Shown here in pieces: positions 56,338 through 64,000 of a stretch of DNA of 64,000 nucleotides. The stretch covers positions 1 through 64,000 of the forward strand of contig NZ_MDER01000070.1 of assembly GCF_001721045.1 (NCBI RefSeq), given 5' to 3'. The stretch comes from Paenibacillus nuruki. GTDB taxonomy: Bacteria; Bacillota; Bacilli; Paenibacillales; Paenibacillaceae. The translations under genes and the position numbers were made by a program. Under the pieces are notes generated by a model. That model was given only the letters and a program-made list of their open reading frames with translations, was not told the origin of the DNA and searched no databases. Numbering within the stretch: the first letter of the stretch is position 1; every line of letters starts with the position of its first letter.

Positions 56338-59300
56338 ATGAACAATATCAAGAGTAGACAATCTTGGATTTCCAAATTGATTATTCCGATTATGATTCTT
56401 CAATGTATCGCTCCTGAAATATCAGCGGCAGCAGCACCTGAATCTACGATAAGCGATATTTCGATTTCACAGAAAGACATCCAATCATCAGTGACAGATG
56501 CAGTTTATCAAAATCCTGCATTATCAGCTACACAAGCAGTCTATGGGATTACCAATCCAGGTTTTGAGACAGGAGATCTTACGGGCTGGACGGTGGTTGA
56601 AGGTAATGCATTCGGCCCGAACAGTGTATCCAATGAAACGACATGGTGGGCTGAAAAAATTCCATACAATCAAGAAGGATCTTATCATCTAAATGGTTGG
56701 AAATATGATGAATCGGCTACAGGTACACTTCGTTCGAGTACGTTCAAGCTTGGTGGAACAGGTTGGATTACGTTTAGATTGGGCGGAGGTAAGCATAATA
56801 ATGAAGCCTACTTGAACATTATTGATGCAGATACAGGAAATTCTGTAGCCAAATACGGAAATTCTGCTTTTAATGAATCTGGATTTCCCAATCCCAATCA
56901 AGGATTAAGACTTGCAAATATGGAAAAGTATAAAGCAGATTTGTCTAAGTATGTAGGTAAAAAACTGTATATTGAGATTGTGGATCATGCAACCTCCGAT
57001 TGGGGACTGATCTTCGCAGATGATTTCCAAACATTGTATAAAACGGCTCCTCAAGAAGGCGTATTAGCAGAAAATAGGGTTCCAGTGGCTACTATTCCCG
57101 GTGAAATAAAAAATCCTAGCTTTGAGACAGGGAATATTGAAGGTTGGACAGTAGACGGGACTCCTTTTCAAGTAACCGATGAATCTAAAGCGGGCAAAGA
57201 AGGACAGTATTATGCCAAGTCTTCTCTGGAAGGAATCGGTTCATTAACTTCCAGTACTTTCAAACTTCAAGGAACAGGCATGATAAACTTTACTATTTTG
57301 GATATTGTTCATCCAGAGGATGCTTATGTTGCACTATATGATGCACAGACAGACGTGCTACTGAAAAAGACAGAGACTGTCAGTGCCAATCAGAAGATCT
57401 CATGGCAACTCCAGAAATATTACAATAAGCAACTGTATCTGAAGATTGTCGATTCATCTGATCAAGCTAGTATTGCTGTTGATGCTTTTCGAGCTAACAA
57501 TGTAGGTACTATTTTTGATATGAATTTTGACGAAGGTACAGGAAAGAAAGCATTAGAAAAAGTCACCAATATCGAACACGATGTGAATTATGTATTTAAC
57601 AACGCTAGATATATGGATTCCAAAGATCCTAGATGGACTTCACGTGGAGTGAAAGGTGGAGCCTTGCTATTTGATGGCTATTCGAATGATATCCAAATCC
57701 AAACCAAAGATACTGTTGCTGTCAATGATGCATTAACAATCGAAGCTTGGGTAGCTCCACGTAGCTATGAATGGGGAGATGGCAATAAGTTATCTACGAT
57801 TGTCAATCAGTCTAACCCCGATAAAGCAGAAGGTTTTGCACTTGGAATGTATCGACACGGCACATGGTCGATGCAGTTAGGAATCGGGGGTCAGTGGGTT
57901 CAAGTATGGGTTAAAGATCACCCGCTTGAGAAATACAAATGGAATTATGTCACTGCCACTTTTGACAAAACAGAAGGTATTATCAAGTTATACTTGAACG
58001 GTAAGCAAGTAGCCTCTCAGGCAACACCTGCGAACGTTCCGATTACTCCTTCTTCAGCAGATTTAGTGATTGGGAAAAATAACAATCCAGTCGAGCTAGC
58101 AGGTTTATTTTCATTTAATATGTTTAGCGGACTGATTGATGAATTAAAACTATACAACAAAGCACTAACTTCTCAAGAGATTTTAGCTGAATATGAGAGT
58201 GTGAAAACTCTGCATGGTGGCAACATTCCAACTATTCCAAATGGTGATATTGATGAAGATCCTGCTGTTTTTGATGGGGATCAACATCGTCCACAATATC
58301 ATGCAATGCCTCCACAAAATTGGATGAATGAAGCACATGCACCGATTTATTTTAACGGAAAATATCATTTATTTTATCAACATAATCCGCAAGGACCTTT
58401 CTGGCATCAGATTCATTGGGGTCATTGGGTGAGTGATGATATGGTACATTGGGAAAATGTACGACCTGCACTTGCTCCAGAAGCAGGCAGTCTGGATCCT
58501 GATGGTGCATGGTCAGGCAGTGCAGCCTATGATCGCGAAGGCAATCCTGTGTTATTTTATACAGCTGGAAATGATGCATTATCTCCTAATCAACGTACAG
58601 CTCTAGCCAAACCTGCGAATTTGGCTGATCCTAATTTGGAGAAATGGGTGAAACATCCTACACCAGTGACTGAACAGAACGGTAAAGGAATTCCGAATGA
58701 ATTCCGCGATCCTTTTGTATGGTATGACAAAGAAACTGACAAGTGGTATCAGTTAGTCACGTCCGGTATCAAAGATTTTAGCAGTGGTACAGCTCTGGTC
58801 TATGTATCGGATGATATGTATAACTGGGAGTACAAAGGCCCACTATATGAAAGTGATCGAACTCGCTATCCTGAACTTGGTACAGTATGGGAATTGCCTG
58901 TATTGTTGCCATTAGGTAAAAATAGTGCAGGCAAAGAAAAACATATTTTTATTATCAATCCGCATGAAAAACCGGAGCATGTTGCTCCAGCTAACGATGT
59001 GCAAAGAGATGTTGAAGTCTTTTACTGGATAGGCACATGGGATCGAGAACATTTCAAATTTATTCCGGATCAAGAAGCGCCTTCTAAGTTAGATGTAGGC
59101 GACGGCTATTTAACCGCTGAAAGTGGAATGGTCACACCTGACGGTAGAACAGTCATTTATTCGATGGTGCAAAATGTAAGAACACCGCAAGCCGAATATC
59201 AGGCAGGCTGGGCTCATAATTTGGCATTGCCGATTTCGCTGAGTCTGGATAGTAAGGATCAATTACAGATTAAACCGATAGAAGAATTACAGAGTCTACG

Positions 59301-60303
59301 GGGTGCGAAAGTAGTCGATTTCAAAGATAAAAATCTACAAGCTGCTAATCAAGCTATTCAATCGGTCAAAGGCGATACGTTAGAAATTGTAATGGAAATC
59401 GATCCTAAACAATCCCAGAAGTTTGGACTGAAAGTCAGACGCTCTGACAAGGGTGAAGAGGAAACATTAATCTATTATGATAAAACCAATAAAACCTTTA
59501 ACGTCGATCGTAATAAAAGCAGTGTAGATCCTGATGTACGTGTCGATGGCATCCAAGGCGGATATGTAGACCTTGATGGAGAAAATCTGAAATTGCATAT
59601 TTTCTTGGATCGTTCGGTTGTTGAAGCTTTTGCCAACGATAAGAAAAAATTGACCACTCGCGTCTATGTGGGTAGATACGATTCGCTTGGTTTACAAGTC
59701 TGGGCAGATCAGGATATCCAAGTGAAGTCGATGGAAGTATGGAATATGAATGCTTTGACAGGTGAACCTGCTCCACCTGTAGATGTACCAGAGGATTGGG
59801 ATAATACCAAATACACCAATATTAAAGACTTGCCTAATCACGATTTTGCTACAGGGGATCTTACAGGATGGATTAGCGAAGGGAATGCTTTCCAAAATGT
59901 ACATGTCACCAATCAAAAGTTTTTCTGGGACACGATTTATTTCAATCCTTCCCAAAAAATCCCGGGTGGATACCATTTATGGGGATTCAATGAACAAGCT
60001 GGAGGAGATAGCTTAACCGGTACACTACAATCACAACCTTTTATTCTGGGAGGAAATGGACATATCAATTTCTTACTCAGTGGTGGTCGTGATATCGATA
60101 AATTATATGTAGCACTGGTTCGAGCATCAGACGGCAAAGAGTTATTTAAAGAAACAGCGACTAACTATGAAGAGTATCAAAGAAAAATTTGGGATGCATC
60201 CGCATATTTAGGCGAAGAACTCTACATTAAAGTAGTGGATCAATCAACTGGAGGATTCGGACATATTAATGTCGATGACTTTAATGTACCTGCTCGCAAA
60301 TAG
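56338..60303 (+). CDS. Secreted multidomain GH32 enzyme, possible cycloinulo-oligosaccharide fructanotransferase
   Basis: 1,321 residues. Sec signal peptide about 1-34 (cleavage near ISAAAA). Two related jelly-roll sugar-binding-like domains (about 75-235 and 258-385), a LamG domain (about 390-625), GH32 (about 650-1140) and a third jelly-roll copy (about 1155-1318). Each jelly-roll copy starts with a FETGDLTGW-type motif. GH32 motifs: WMNEAHA with E665 for the usual Asp, FRDP D791, WELP E852. The size, secretion and family fit Paenibacillus cycloinulo-oligosaccharide fructanotransferases (about 1,300 residues, GH32; from memory). An endo-inulinase, levanase or levanbiohydrolase is the alternative. 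No wall-anchor motif. AAGGAGG precedes the ATG. Confidence 0.85.
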   Translation: MNNIKSRQSWISKLIIPIMILQCIAPEISAAAAPESTISDISISQKDIQSSVTDAVYQNPALSATQAVYGITNPGFETGDLTGWTVVEGNAFGPNSVSNETTWWAEKIPYNQEGSYHLNGWKYDESATGTLRSSTFKLGGTGWITFRLGGGKHNNEAYLNIIDADTGNSVAKYGNSAFNESGFPNPNQGLRLANMEKYKADLSKYVGKKLYIEIVDHATSDWGLIFADDFQTLYKTAPQEGVLAENRVPVATIPGEIKNPSFETGNIEGWTVDGTPFQVTDESKAGKEGQYYAKSSLEGIGSLTSSTFKLQGTGMINFTILDIVHPEDAYVALYDAQTDVLLKKTETVSANQKISWQLQKYYNKQLYLKIVDSSDQASIAVDAFRANNVGTIFDMNFDEGTGKKALEKVTNIEHDVNYVFNNARYMDSKDPRWTSRGVKGGALLFDGYSNDIQIQTKDTVAVNDALTIEAWVAPRSYEWGDGNKLSTIVNQSNPDKAEGFALGMYRHGTWSMQLGIGGQWVQVWVKDHPLEKYKWNYVTATFDKTEGIIKLYLNGKQVASQATPANVPITPSSADLVIGKNNNPVELAGLFSFNMFSGLIDELKLYNKALTSQEILAEYESVKTLHGGNIPTIPNGDIDEDPAVFDGDQHRPQYHAMPPQNWMNEAHAPIYFNGKYHLFYQHNPQGPFWHQIHWGHWVSDDMVHWENVRPALAPEAGSLDPDGAWSGSAAYDREGNPVLFYTAGNDALSPNQRTALAKPANLADPNLEKWVKHPTPVTEQNGKGIPNEFRDPFVWYDKETDKWYQLVTSGIKDFSSGTALVYVSDDMYNWEYKGPLYESDRTRYPELGTVWELPVLLPLGKNSAGKEKHIFIINPHEKPEHVAPANDVQRDVEVFYWIGTWDREHFKFIPDQEAPSKLDVGDGYLTAESGMVTPDGRTVIYSMVQNVRTPQAEYQAGWAHNLALPISLSLDSKDQLQIKPIEELQSLRGAKVVDFKDKNLQAANQAIQSVKGDTLEIVMEIDPKQSQKFGLKVRRSDKGEEETLIYYDKTNKTFNVDRNKSSVDPDVRVDGIQGGYVDLDGENLKLHIFLDRSVVEAFANDKKKLTTRVYVGRYDSLGLQVWADQDIQVKSMEVWNMNALTGEPAPPVDVPEDWDNTKYTNIKDLPNHDFATGDLTGWISEGNAFQNVHVTNQKFFWDTIYFNPSQKIPGGYHLWGFNEQAGGDSLTGTLQSQPFILGGNGHINFLLSGGRDIDKLYVALVRASDGKELFKETATNYEEYQRKIWDASAYLGEELYIKVVDQSTGGFGHINVDDFNVPARK

Positions 60304-60357
60304 AAAAAATATAAAGAATAGCATCCATTCGTTCACGATAATAGATCCTCTAGATTC

Positions 60358-60387
60358 TTGCCTTTAGAACCTAGAATACGCTATAAT
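60358..60387 (+). promoter_or_regulatory. Promoter downstream of the fructan operon
   Basis: TTGCCT (60358-60363), 18-bp spacer, TATAAT (60382-60387). It would start a transcript near 60394 that meets a terminator before ung. Confidence 0.6.
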
Positions 60388-60393
60388 ACAGAC

Positions 60394-60539
60394 GCATAGC
60401 ATAGTTTACTTTCTATTATAAGTGTTGCTCATAGGTGAACGGTGAGATCCTTAGCATTCAAGTAGGTATACGTGGTTATCATAAGTACACCTATTGTACA
60501 AAGGACTGACTCATGAATAATGGGTTGGTCCTTTTTTTG
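60394..60539 (+). ncRNA. Candidate small RNA or leader
   Basis: About 145 nt bounded by a promoter (60358-60387) and a strong terminator (60500-60539), with no plausible reading frame. It could be a small RNA, an attenuated ung leader, or only the end of the fructan operon mRNA. No known RNA family recognised. Confidence 0.35.
60500..60539 (+). terminator. Terminator before ung
   Basis: AAAGGACTGACTCAT pairs with ATGGGTTGGTCCTTT (G-U pairs, loop GAATA), followed by TTTT. Also the first strong terminator after the fructan operon. Confidence 0.85.
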
Positions 60540-60577
60540 TCAGATCACAGATCAATAATGAAGAAAGGGTGTTGGAT

Positions 60578-61249
60578 ATGTTCGGTAATGATTGGGATGA
60601 AGTATTAAAAGAAGAAATCGAAAAGCCTTACTTTCAACAGTTGATGACATGGCTAGATCAAGAGTATGCAGAAGAGGTCGTCTATCCTCCACGTGACCTG
60701 CTTTTTCAAGCTTTTCGTCTGACTCCCTATGCAGAAGTCAAAGCTGTAATTTTGGGACAAGATCCTTATCATGGTGCAGGACAAGCGGAAGGATTAAGCT
60801 TTTCAGTGATGCCAGGGGTAAGAGTACCACCTTCTTTACGTAATATCTACATAGAGCTAAAAGAAGATATCGATGTACCGACACCCAATCACGGTTCCCT
60901 TGTACAATGGGGCAAAGAAGGTGTTCTTTTGCTCAACACTGCATTAACAGTCAGAGAATCCAAGCCTGCTTCTCATCGAGGCAAAGGATGGGAACAATTC
61001 ACAGATGCTGTTATTCATGCGCTTAATAATAGAAAACAGCCAATGGTATTTTTACTGTGGGGCAATCATGCTGGTGAAAAAGAAGCTTTTATCGATCAAG
61101 AGCGTCATCTAGTGATTCGTTCAGCACATCCAAGTCCTTTTGCTGCTCGCAAAGGATTTTTTGGAAGCAAACCTTTTTCACGTACCAATCAATTTCTTGA
61201 GGAGCACGGTGAACGTCCAATCGACTGGCGTATTCCTAATATCACATAA
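60578..61249 (+). CDS. ung: Uracil-DNA glycosylase
   Basis: Family 1 UDG that removes uracil from DNA. The water-activating loop GQDPYHGAGQAEGLSFSV is near residue 61 and the HPSPFAARKGFFG motif near 184 is intact. About 223 residues. Start set at ATG 60578, 6 nt after AAAGGGTG; the GTG at 60569 overlaps that site. It stands outside any recognisable operon except the small gene that follows. Confidence 0.96.
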   Translation: MFGNDWDEVLKEEIEKPYFQQLMTWLDQEYAEEVVYPPRDLLFQAFRLTPYAEVKAVILGQDPYHGAGQAEGLSFSVMPGVRVPPSLRNIYIELKEDIDVPTPNHGSLVQWGKEGVLLLNTALTVRESKPASHRGKGWEQFTDAVIHALNNRKQPMVFLLWGNHAGEKEAFIDQERHLVIRSAHPSPFAARKGFFGSKPFSRTNQFLEEHGERPIDWRIPNIT

Positions 61250-61276
61250 AGACTAATCATTCAGGGAGGTGAAAAG

Positions 61277-61693
61277 ATGAAGCATTGGGAAGGTAAAAAA
61301 GTAGTAGTCACCCGAGATGATGAATATTCTTCTCGCTTGTACGGTACGATCCAGTACTGGGATGAAAGTAAAAATAGATTGATTCTGCAACCGGGTGCGA
61401 TCAATGTTCTGCTCAATGATATTTTGTACATTAAAGAACTAGAACAGTTACCACAAGAGTTAGAGTCTTCCGCAGCAGAACTGAATCATATCGGCTATAT
61501 TATGAAATTACCTGTGCAATTCGATAATGCTATTCTTTTCGGCTCCCAAGTTATGATCTGGCAAGGTGATCGACTGGTTGAACTTCAAGCGCAGATCGTC
61601 AGACACGATCATCAACAAGTTGTTTTGGGAAATGGACGTATTTTGCGTAAATCCGATTATCGATTTATTGTACGTTCTCTACGTGGATGCTGA
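61277..61693 (+). CDS. Unknown protein, 138 residues
   Basis: No family recognised. Soluble, without signal peptide or membrane segment. The sequence suggests beta-strand-rich structure in two similar halves: KKVVVTRDDEYSSRLYGTI with GAINVLLNDILYI, and DNAILFGSQVMIWQGDRLV with NGRILRKSDYRF. Each half may be a small barrel. AGGGAGGTGAAAAG precedes the ATG, so it is well expressed or at least well initiated. It follows ung by 27 bp and may be cotranscribed with it. Confidence 0.75.
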   Translation: MKHWEGKKVVVTRDDEYSSRLYGTIQYWDESKNRLILQPGAINVLLNDILYIKELEQLPQELESSAAELNHIGYIMKLPVQFDNAILFGSQVMIWQGDRLVELQAQIVRHDHQQVVLGNGRILRKSDYRFIVRSLRGC

Positions 61694-61861
61694 ACTACAT
61701 AGTGATGAAAATACCCCTTGATTTTCCAGAAAAAGAAGAGAATTTACAGGACTATAGCCTTATTTTGGATCATTTATCTTCAAAAATATAGTATTCCAAC
61801 CGATATTAATACAGGAATGGACAGAGCTGAACACAAATATTGTACACAAGGGGAGAAATTA

Positions 61862-63760
61862 ATGACACATACTGCAAAAATGGCAAAATGGATGCTTGCA
61901 ATTGTAATCGTGGCAAGCACACTATTTCCAGCCGGAGTTTTCGCAGCAAATACGACTGCCGTATCACTCAAATTCACCGACGATAATGCGTTAACTTTAT
62001 CTTTAGATGATGATGCTACTGACTTGACAGTATCGACAGTAGACGGAGCAGGCAATACGGAAGATGTATCTGACGAAGCGAAATGGACTTCTTCAGCATC
62101 TACAGTAGCAACAGTTAAAGCAGGAAGTATTACGCCGGTTGGCACAGGAACAACGACAATCACTGCTAAGTATGGCGATCTATCTGCTACTAAAAAAGTA
62201 ACAGTGAACTCACCCTATACAGCATTAAAAATTTCACCAGATGCAGCAGCAAATGTAACGATCGGACAGCCTTATACATTTACAGCAACAGCTACCAAAA
62301 CAGATGGTAGTTCAGAAGATGTCACTTCTTCAGTAACATGGTCTACATACAGTGCAGCAGTAGCCACTGTATCTCTGGGTACGGTAAAAGGAATCAAACA
62401 AGGAACAACAACAGTAACTGCTAGATATGCAGGATTGGCAGATACACAAACGATCTATGTACGTTCTTCTTTCCAAGGATTGTTGCTAACACCTGAAGAA
62501 GATCAAGTGATGTTTATCGGTGATACGCCTAAACAAATCAAAGCAGAAGTAGCTGACGCCACTCGCGTAAATACAGATGTAACGAGTGATGTGAAATGGA
62601 CTTCATCTAATGCAATCAACGTAACAGCAGATAAAGGTTTGCTTACTCCGTGGGTAGAAGGTACTTCTACGATCAAAGCAGAGTATGAAGATTATACAAA
62701 GAGCTTCAAAGTTACAGTCTACAAAACTATGAAAAAAGTAGAATCTAGTGTAGATTCAATCGATTTGGTTACAGGAGATAGTGCTACACTTCCTAAAGTA
62801 ACAGGTACAGCAGTAGATGGAACAACAGTAGACTTATCTAAGCTTGTAGAATGGAGTGCAGGTGACGGAAGTGTTGCTTCAGTTACAAGTACTAAAGTAG
62901 AAGCTGAAAGCGAAGGTAAGGTCAATCTAGTGGGTACGATCGGTGACCTTAAAGTAACTGTACCGGTATCGGTTCAGACGAAATTGCTTGTATTAACACC
63001 AGATGTAACGACTTTAAGTATTGTTGTTGGTGAATCTTCAAGCTTGCCTAAAGTAGAAGCAATGACAGTAGAAGGTTCTACGATTGATGTAAGTAAAGAT
63101 ATCGACTGGACTTCTTCTTCTGAAAGCTTATTGTTAACAGGTTCTACAGCAAAAGCATTGCTAAATGGTAAAGCTACGCTTAAAGGAACTTACCTTAACA
63201 AAATCGTTAAAGTTTCAGTAACGATGGAACCTAAAATTAAATCAATCACAGTTACGCCAGAAGTGGTTGAATTGAATATCAAAAAGAGCAAATCTATTAA
63301 AGCGGTAGGAACATATGCGGCAACAGGTAAATCTGTAAACCTATCTACCAAAATGAATTGGGTGTCTTCTAATCCTTCTGTAGCGACAGTTAAAGGATCA
63401 AGCATCAAAGCCGTGAATCTAGGAACAGCAACGTTGACAGGATCATACCAGGGCTTAACATCGACAGTTAAAGTCAATGTAACAGCGAAGTTGAAAAAAT
63501 TAACGTTTTCTGAGAAAGCTTTGAAATTGACTGTTGGCGATGCTAAATCGGTTCAGGTCGTGGCTGAATATGATACAGGTCTGAAAGTGGATGTAACGAA
63601 AGAAGCATCATGGACAAGTACCAAAGCCAATATCGCTACAGTTACTGAAGGTAAAATTACAGCACTTGCTAAAGGGACAACAACAATTAAAGTAGAATAC
63701 GGCGATAAAAAAGTGTCGACTACTGTGAACGTAAAAGAAGTTGTTCCTGCTAAACAATAA
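61862..63760 (+). CDS. Secreted protein of seven Big2-type Ig-like domains
   Basis: About 632 residues. Start set at ATG 61862 because GGGGAGAAATTA lies upstream and a clear signal peptide follows (MTHTAKMAKWMLAIVIVAST, cleavage near VFA-ANT). The rest is seven repeats of about 85 residues with Big2 signatures (W(T/S)S, (V/I)ATV, G(T/K)(T/A)T(I/L)). No catalytic domain, LPXTG or SLH motif. Probably an extracellular adhesive or structural protein. Thr/Ser/Lys-rich, as in others of this kind. Confidence 0.85.
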   Translation: MTHTAKMAKWMLAIVIVASTLFPAGVFAANTTAVSLKFTDDNALTLSLDDDATDLTVSTVDGAGNTEDVSDEAKWTSSASTVATVKAGSITPVGTGTTTITAKYGDLSATKKVTVNSPYTALKISPDAAANVTIGQPYTFTATATKTDGSSEDVTSSVTWSTYSAAVATVSLGTVKGIKQGTTTVTARYAGLADTQTIYVRSSFQGLLLTPEEDQVMFIGDTPKQIKAEVADATRVNTDVTSDVKWTSSNAINVTADKGLLTPWVEGTSTIKAEYEDYTKSFKVTVYKTMKKVESSVDSIDLVTGDSATLPKVTGTAVDGTTVDLSKLVEWSAGDGSVASVTSTKVEAESEGKVNLVGTIGDLKVTVPVSVQTKLLVLTPDVTTLSIVVGESSSLPKVEAMTVEGSTIDVSKDIDWTSSSESLLLTGSTAKALLNGKATLKGTYLNKIVKVSVTMEPKIKSITVTPEVVELNIKKSKSIKAVGTYAATGKSVNLSTKMNWVSSNPSVATVKGSSIKAVNLGTATLTGSYQGLTSTVKVNVTAKLKKLTFSEKALKLTVGDAKSVQVVAEYDTGLKVDVTKEASWTSTKANIATVTEGKITALAKGTTTIKVEYGDKKVSTTVNVKEVVPAKQ

Positions 63761-63798
63761 TAATCAATGTATTCACTTGATGTGATCTAGCTAATAGG

Positions 63799-63828
63799 AA
63801 GACTCTACCTCATGAGGTAGAGTCTTTT
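63799..63828. terminator. Terminator after the Big2 gene
   Basis: AAGACTCTACCTC and GAGGTAGAGTCTT form a long perfect stem with almost no loop, followed by TTTTTG. Confidence 0.85.
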
Positions 63829-63870
63829 TGTTAACTAAACTTGCCAAAAGGCAGTACTTCATTTAAAATA

Positions 63871-63892
63871 AGAACAAAAGTTCGTATATGAT
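63871..63892 (+). promoter_or_regulatory. Possible LexA box overlapping a promoter
   Basis: AGAACAAAAGTTCG (63871-63884) differs at one place from the Bacillus LexA/DinR consensus CGAAC-N4-GTTCG. TATGAT (63887-63892) just after it is a possible -10. The following gene may belong to the SOS response. Confidence 0.45.
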
Positions 63893-63933
63893 TACATGTC
63901 TATTGGATTTGTGATCAGAAGGAGAGATACATC

Positions 63934-64000
63934 ATGTTAGAAGATAATGAACGTAAGTTGTTGCGTATTTTGTATAACTTTTTTTCGTTGTACCGTCGTA
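63934..64000 (+). CDS. Partial unknown gene at the window edge
   Basis: ATG with AAGGAG 9 nt upstream; the first 22 codons (begin MLEDNERKLLRILYNF) run off the window. It looks like a helical N-terminus. No family can be named from so little; a possible LexA box precedes it. Confidence 0.65.
   Translation, partial: MLEDNERKLLRILYNFFSLYRR

Overview
The window is a chromosomal segment of a low-to-moderate GC Firmicute, most probably of the Paenibacillaceae. The order of the division and cell-wall (dcw) cluster, the ylm genes, divIVA, a T-box-controlled ileS, lspA, an rluD-like gene and a PyrR-controlled pyr operon points there, as do many TTG/GTG starts and strong AAGGAGG-type ribosome binding sites. 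The family assignment is an inference from gene order and protein sequence. All large genes are on the + strand; two tiny genes near 35 kb are on the - strand.

Region 1 (1-15.8 kb) is the dcw cluster: mraZ, rsmH, ftsL, pbpB, murE, murF, mraY, murD, murG, murB, divIB, ftsA, ftsZ. A helically phased TGG(G/T) repeat, the expected MraZ operator, lies just upstream of mraZ. The sporulation genes that sit in this block in Bacillus (spoVD, spoVE, spoIIGA-sigE-sigG) are all absent, with short intergenic gaps at those places. This suggests a lineage that has lost sporulation or moved these genes.

Region 2 (15.9-25.2 kb) carries pgeF/ylmD, ylmE, sepF, ylmG, ylmH, divIVA (with an odd Arg-Asp repeat tail), an Ile T-box leader, a long type-2-like ileS, lspA and an RluD-family pseudouridine synthase. 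Region 3 (25.2-34.7 kb) is pyrR-pyrB-pyrC-carA-carB-pyrF-pyrE behind one promoter and one PyrR attenuator; pyrK/pyrD and a uracil permease gene are not in the operon.

Region 4 (34.7-37.4 kb) holds a CAU-anticodon tRNA (probably tRNA-Ile2), a bidirectional terminator, two tiny - strand genes (one a 23-residue membrane peptide), an orphan GAF histidine kinase with a degenerate ATPase domain, and two nearly identical tRNA-Leu(UAA) genes.

Region 5 (37.4-46.7 kb) is a beta-mannan utilisation locus: secreted GH26 mannanase, LacI regulator, lipoprotein sugar-binding protein, two permeases and an intracellular GH2 beta-mannosidase. A perfect cre site and a perfect 12-bp inverted repeat lie upstream of the transporter. 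Region 6 (46.7-60.3 kb) is a fructan operon under a second LacI regulator with several GAAACGTTTC operators. It encodes an LplB/LplC/lipoprotein importer, a fused fructokinase-GH32 enzyme, a leaderless LamG-GH32 enzyme and a secreted 1,321-residue multidomain GH32 enzyme. The last two share an altered nucleophile motif (WMNE instead of WMND). I propose that this operon cleaves or cyclises inulin/levan outside the cell, imports the oligosaccharides (perhaps cyclic), and opens, hydrolyses and phosphorylates them inside. This resembles the CGTase/cyclodextrin pathway transposed to fructans and is the best candidate for an undescribed system here.

Region 7 (60.3-64 kb) has a possible small RNA, ung, a conserved-looking unknown protein, a secreted protein of seven Big2-type domains, and the first codons of an unrecognised gene behind a LexA-like box.
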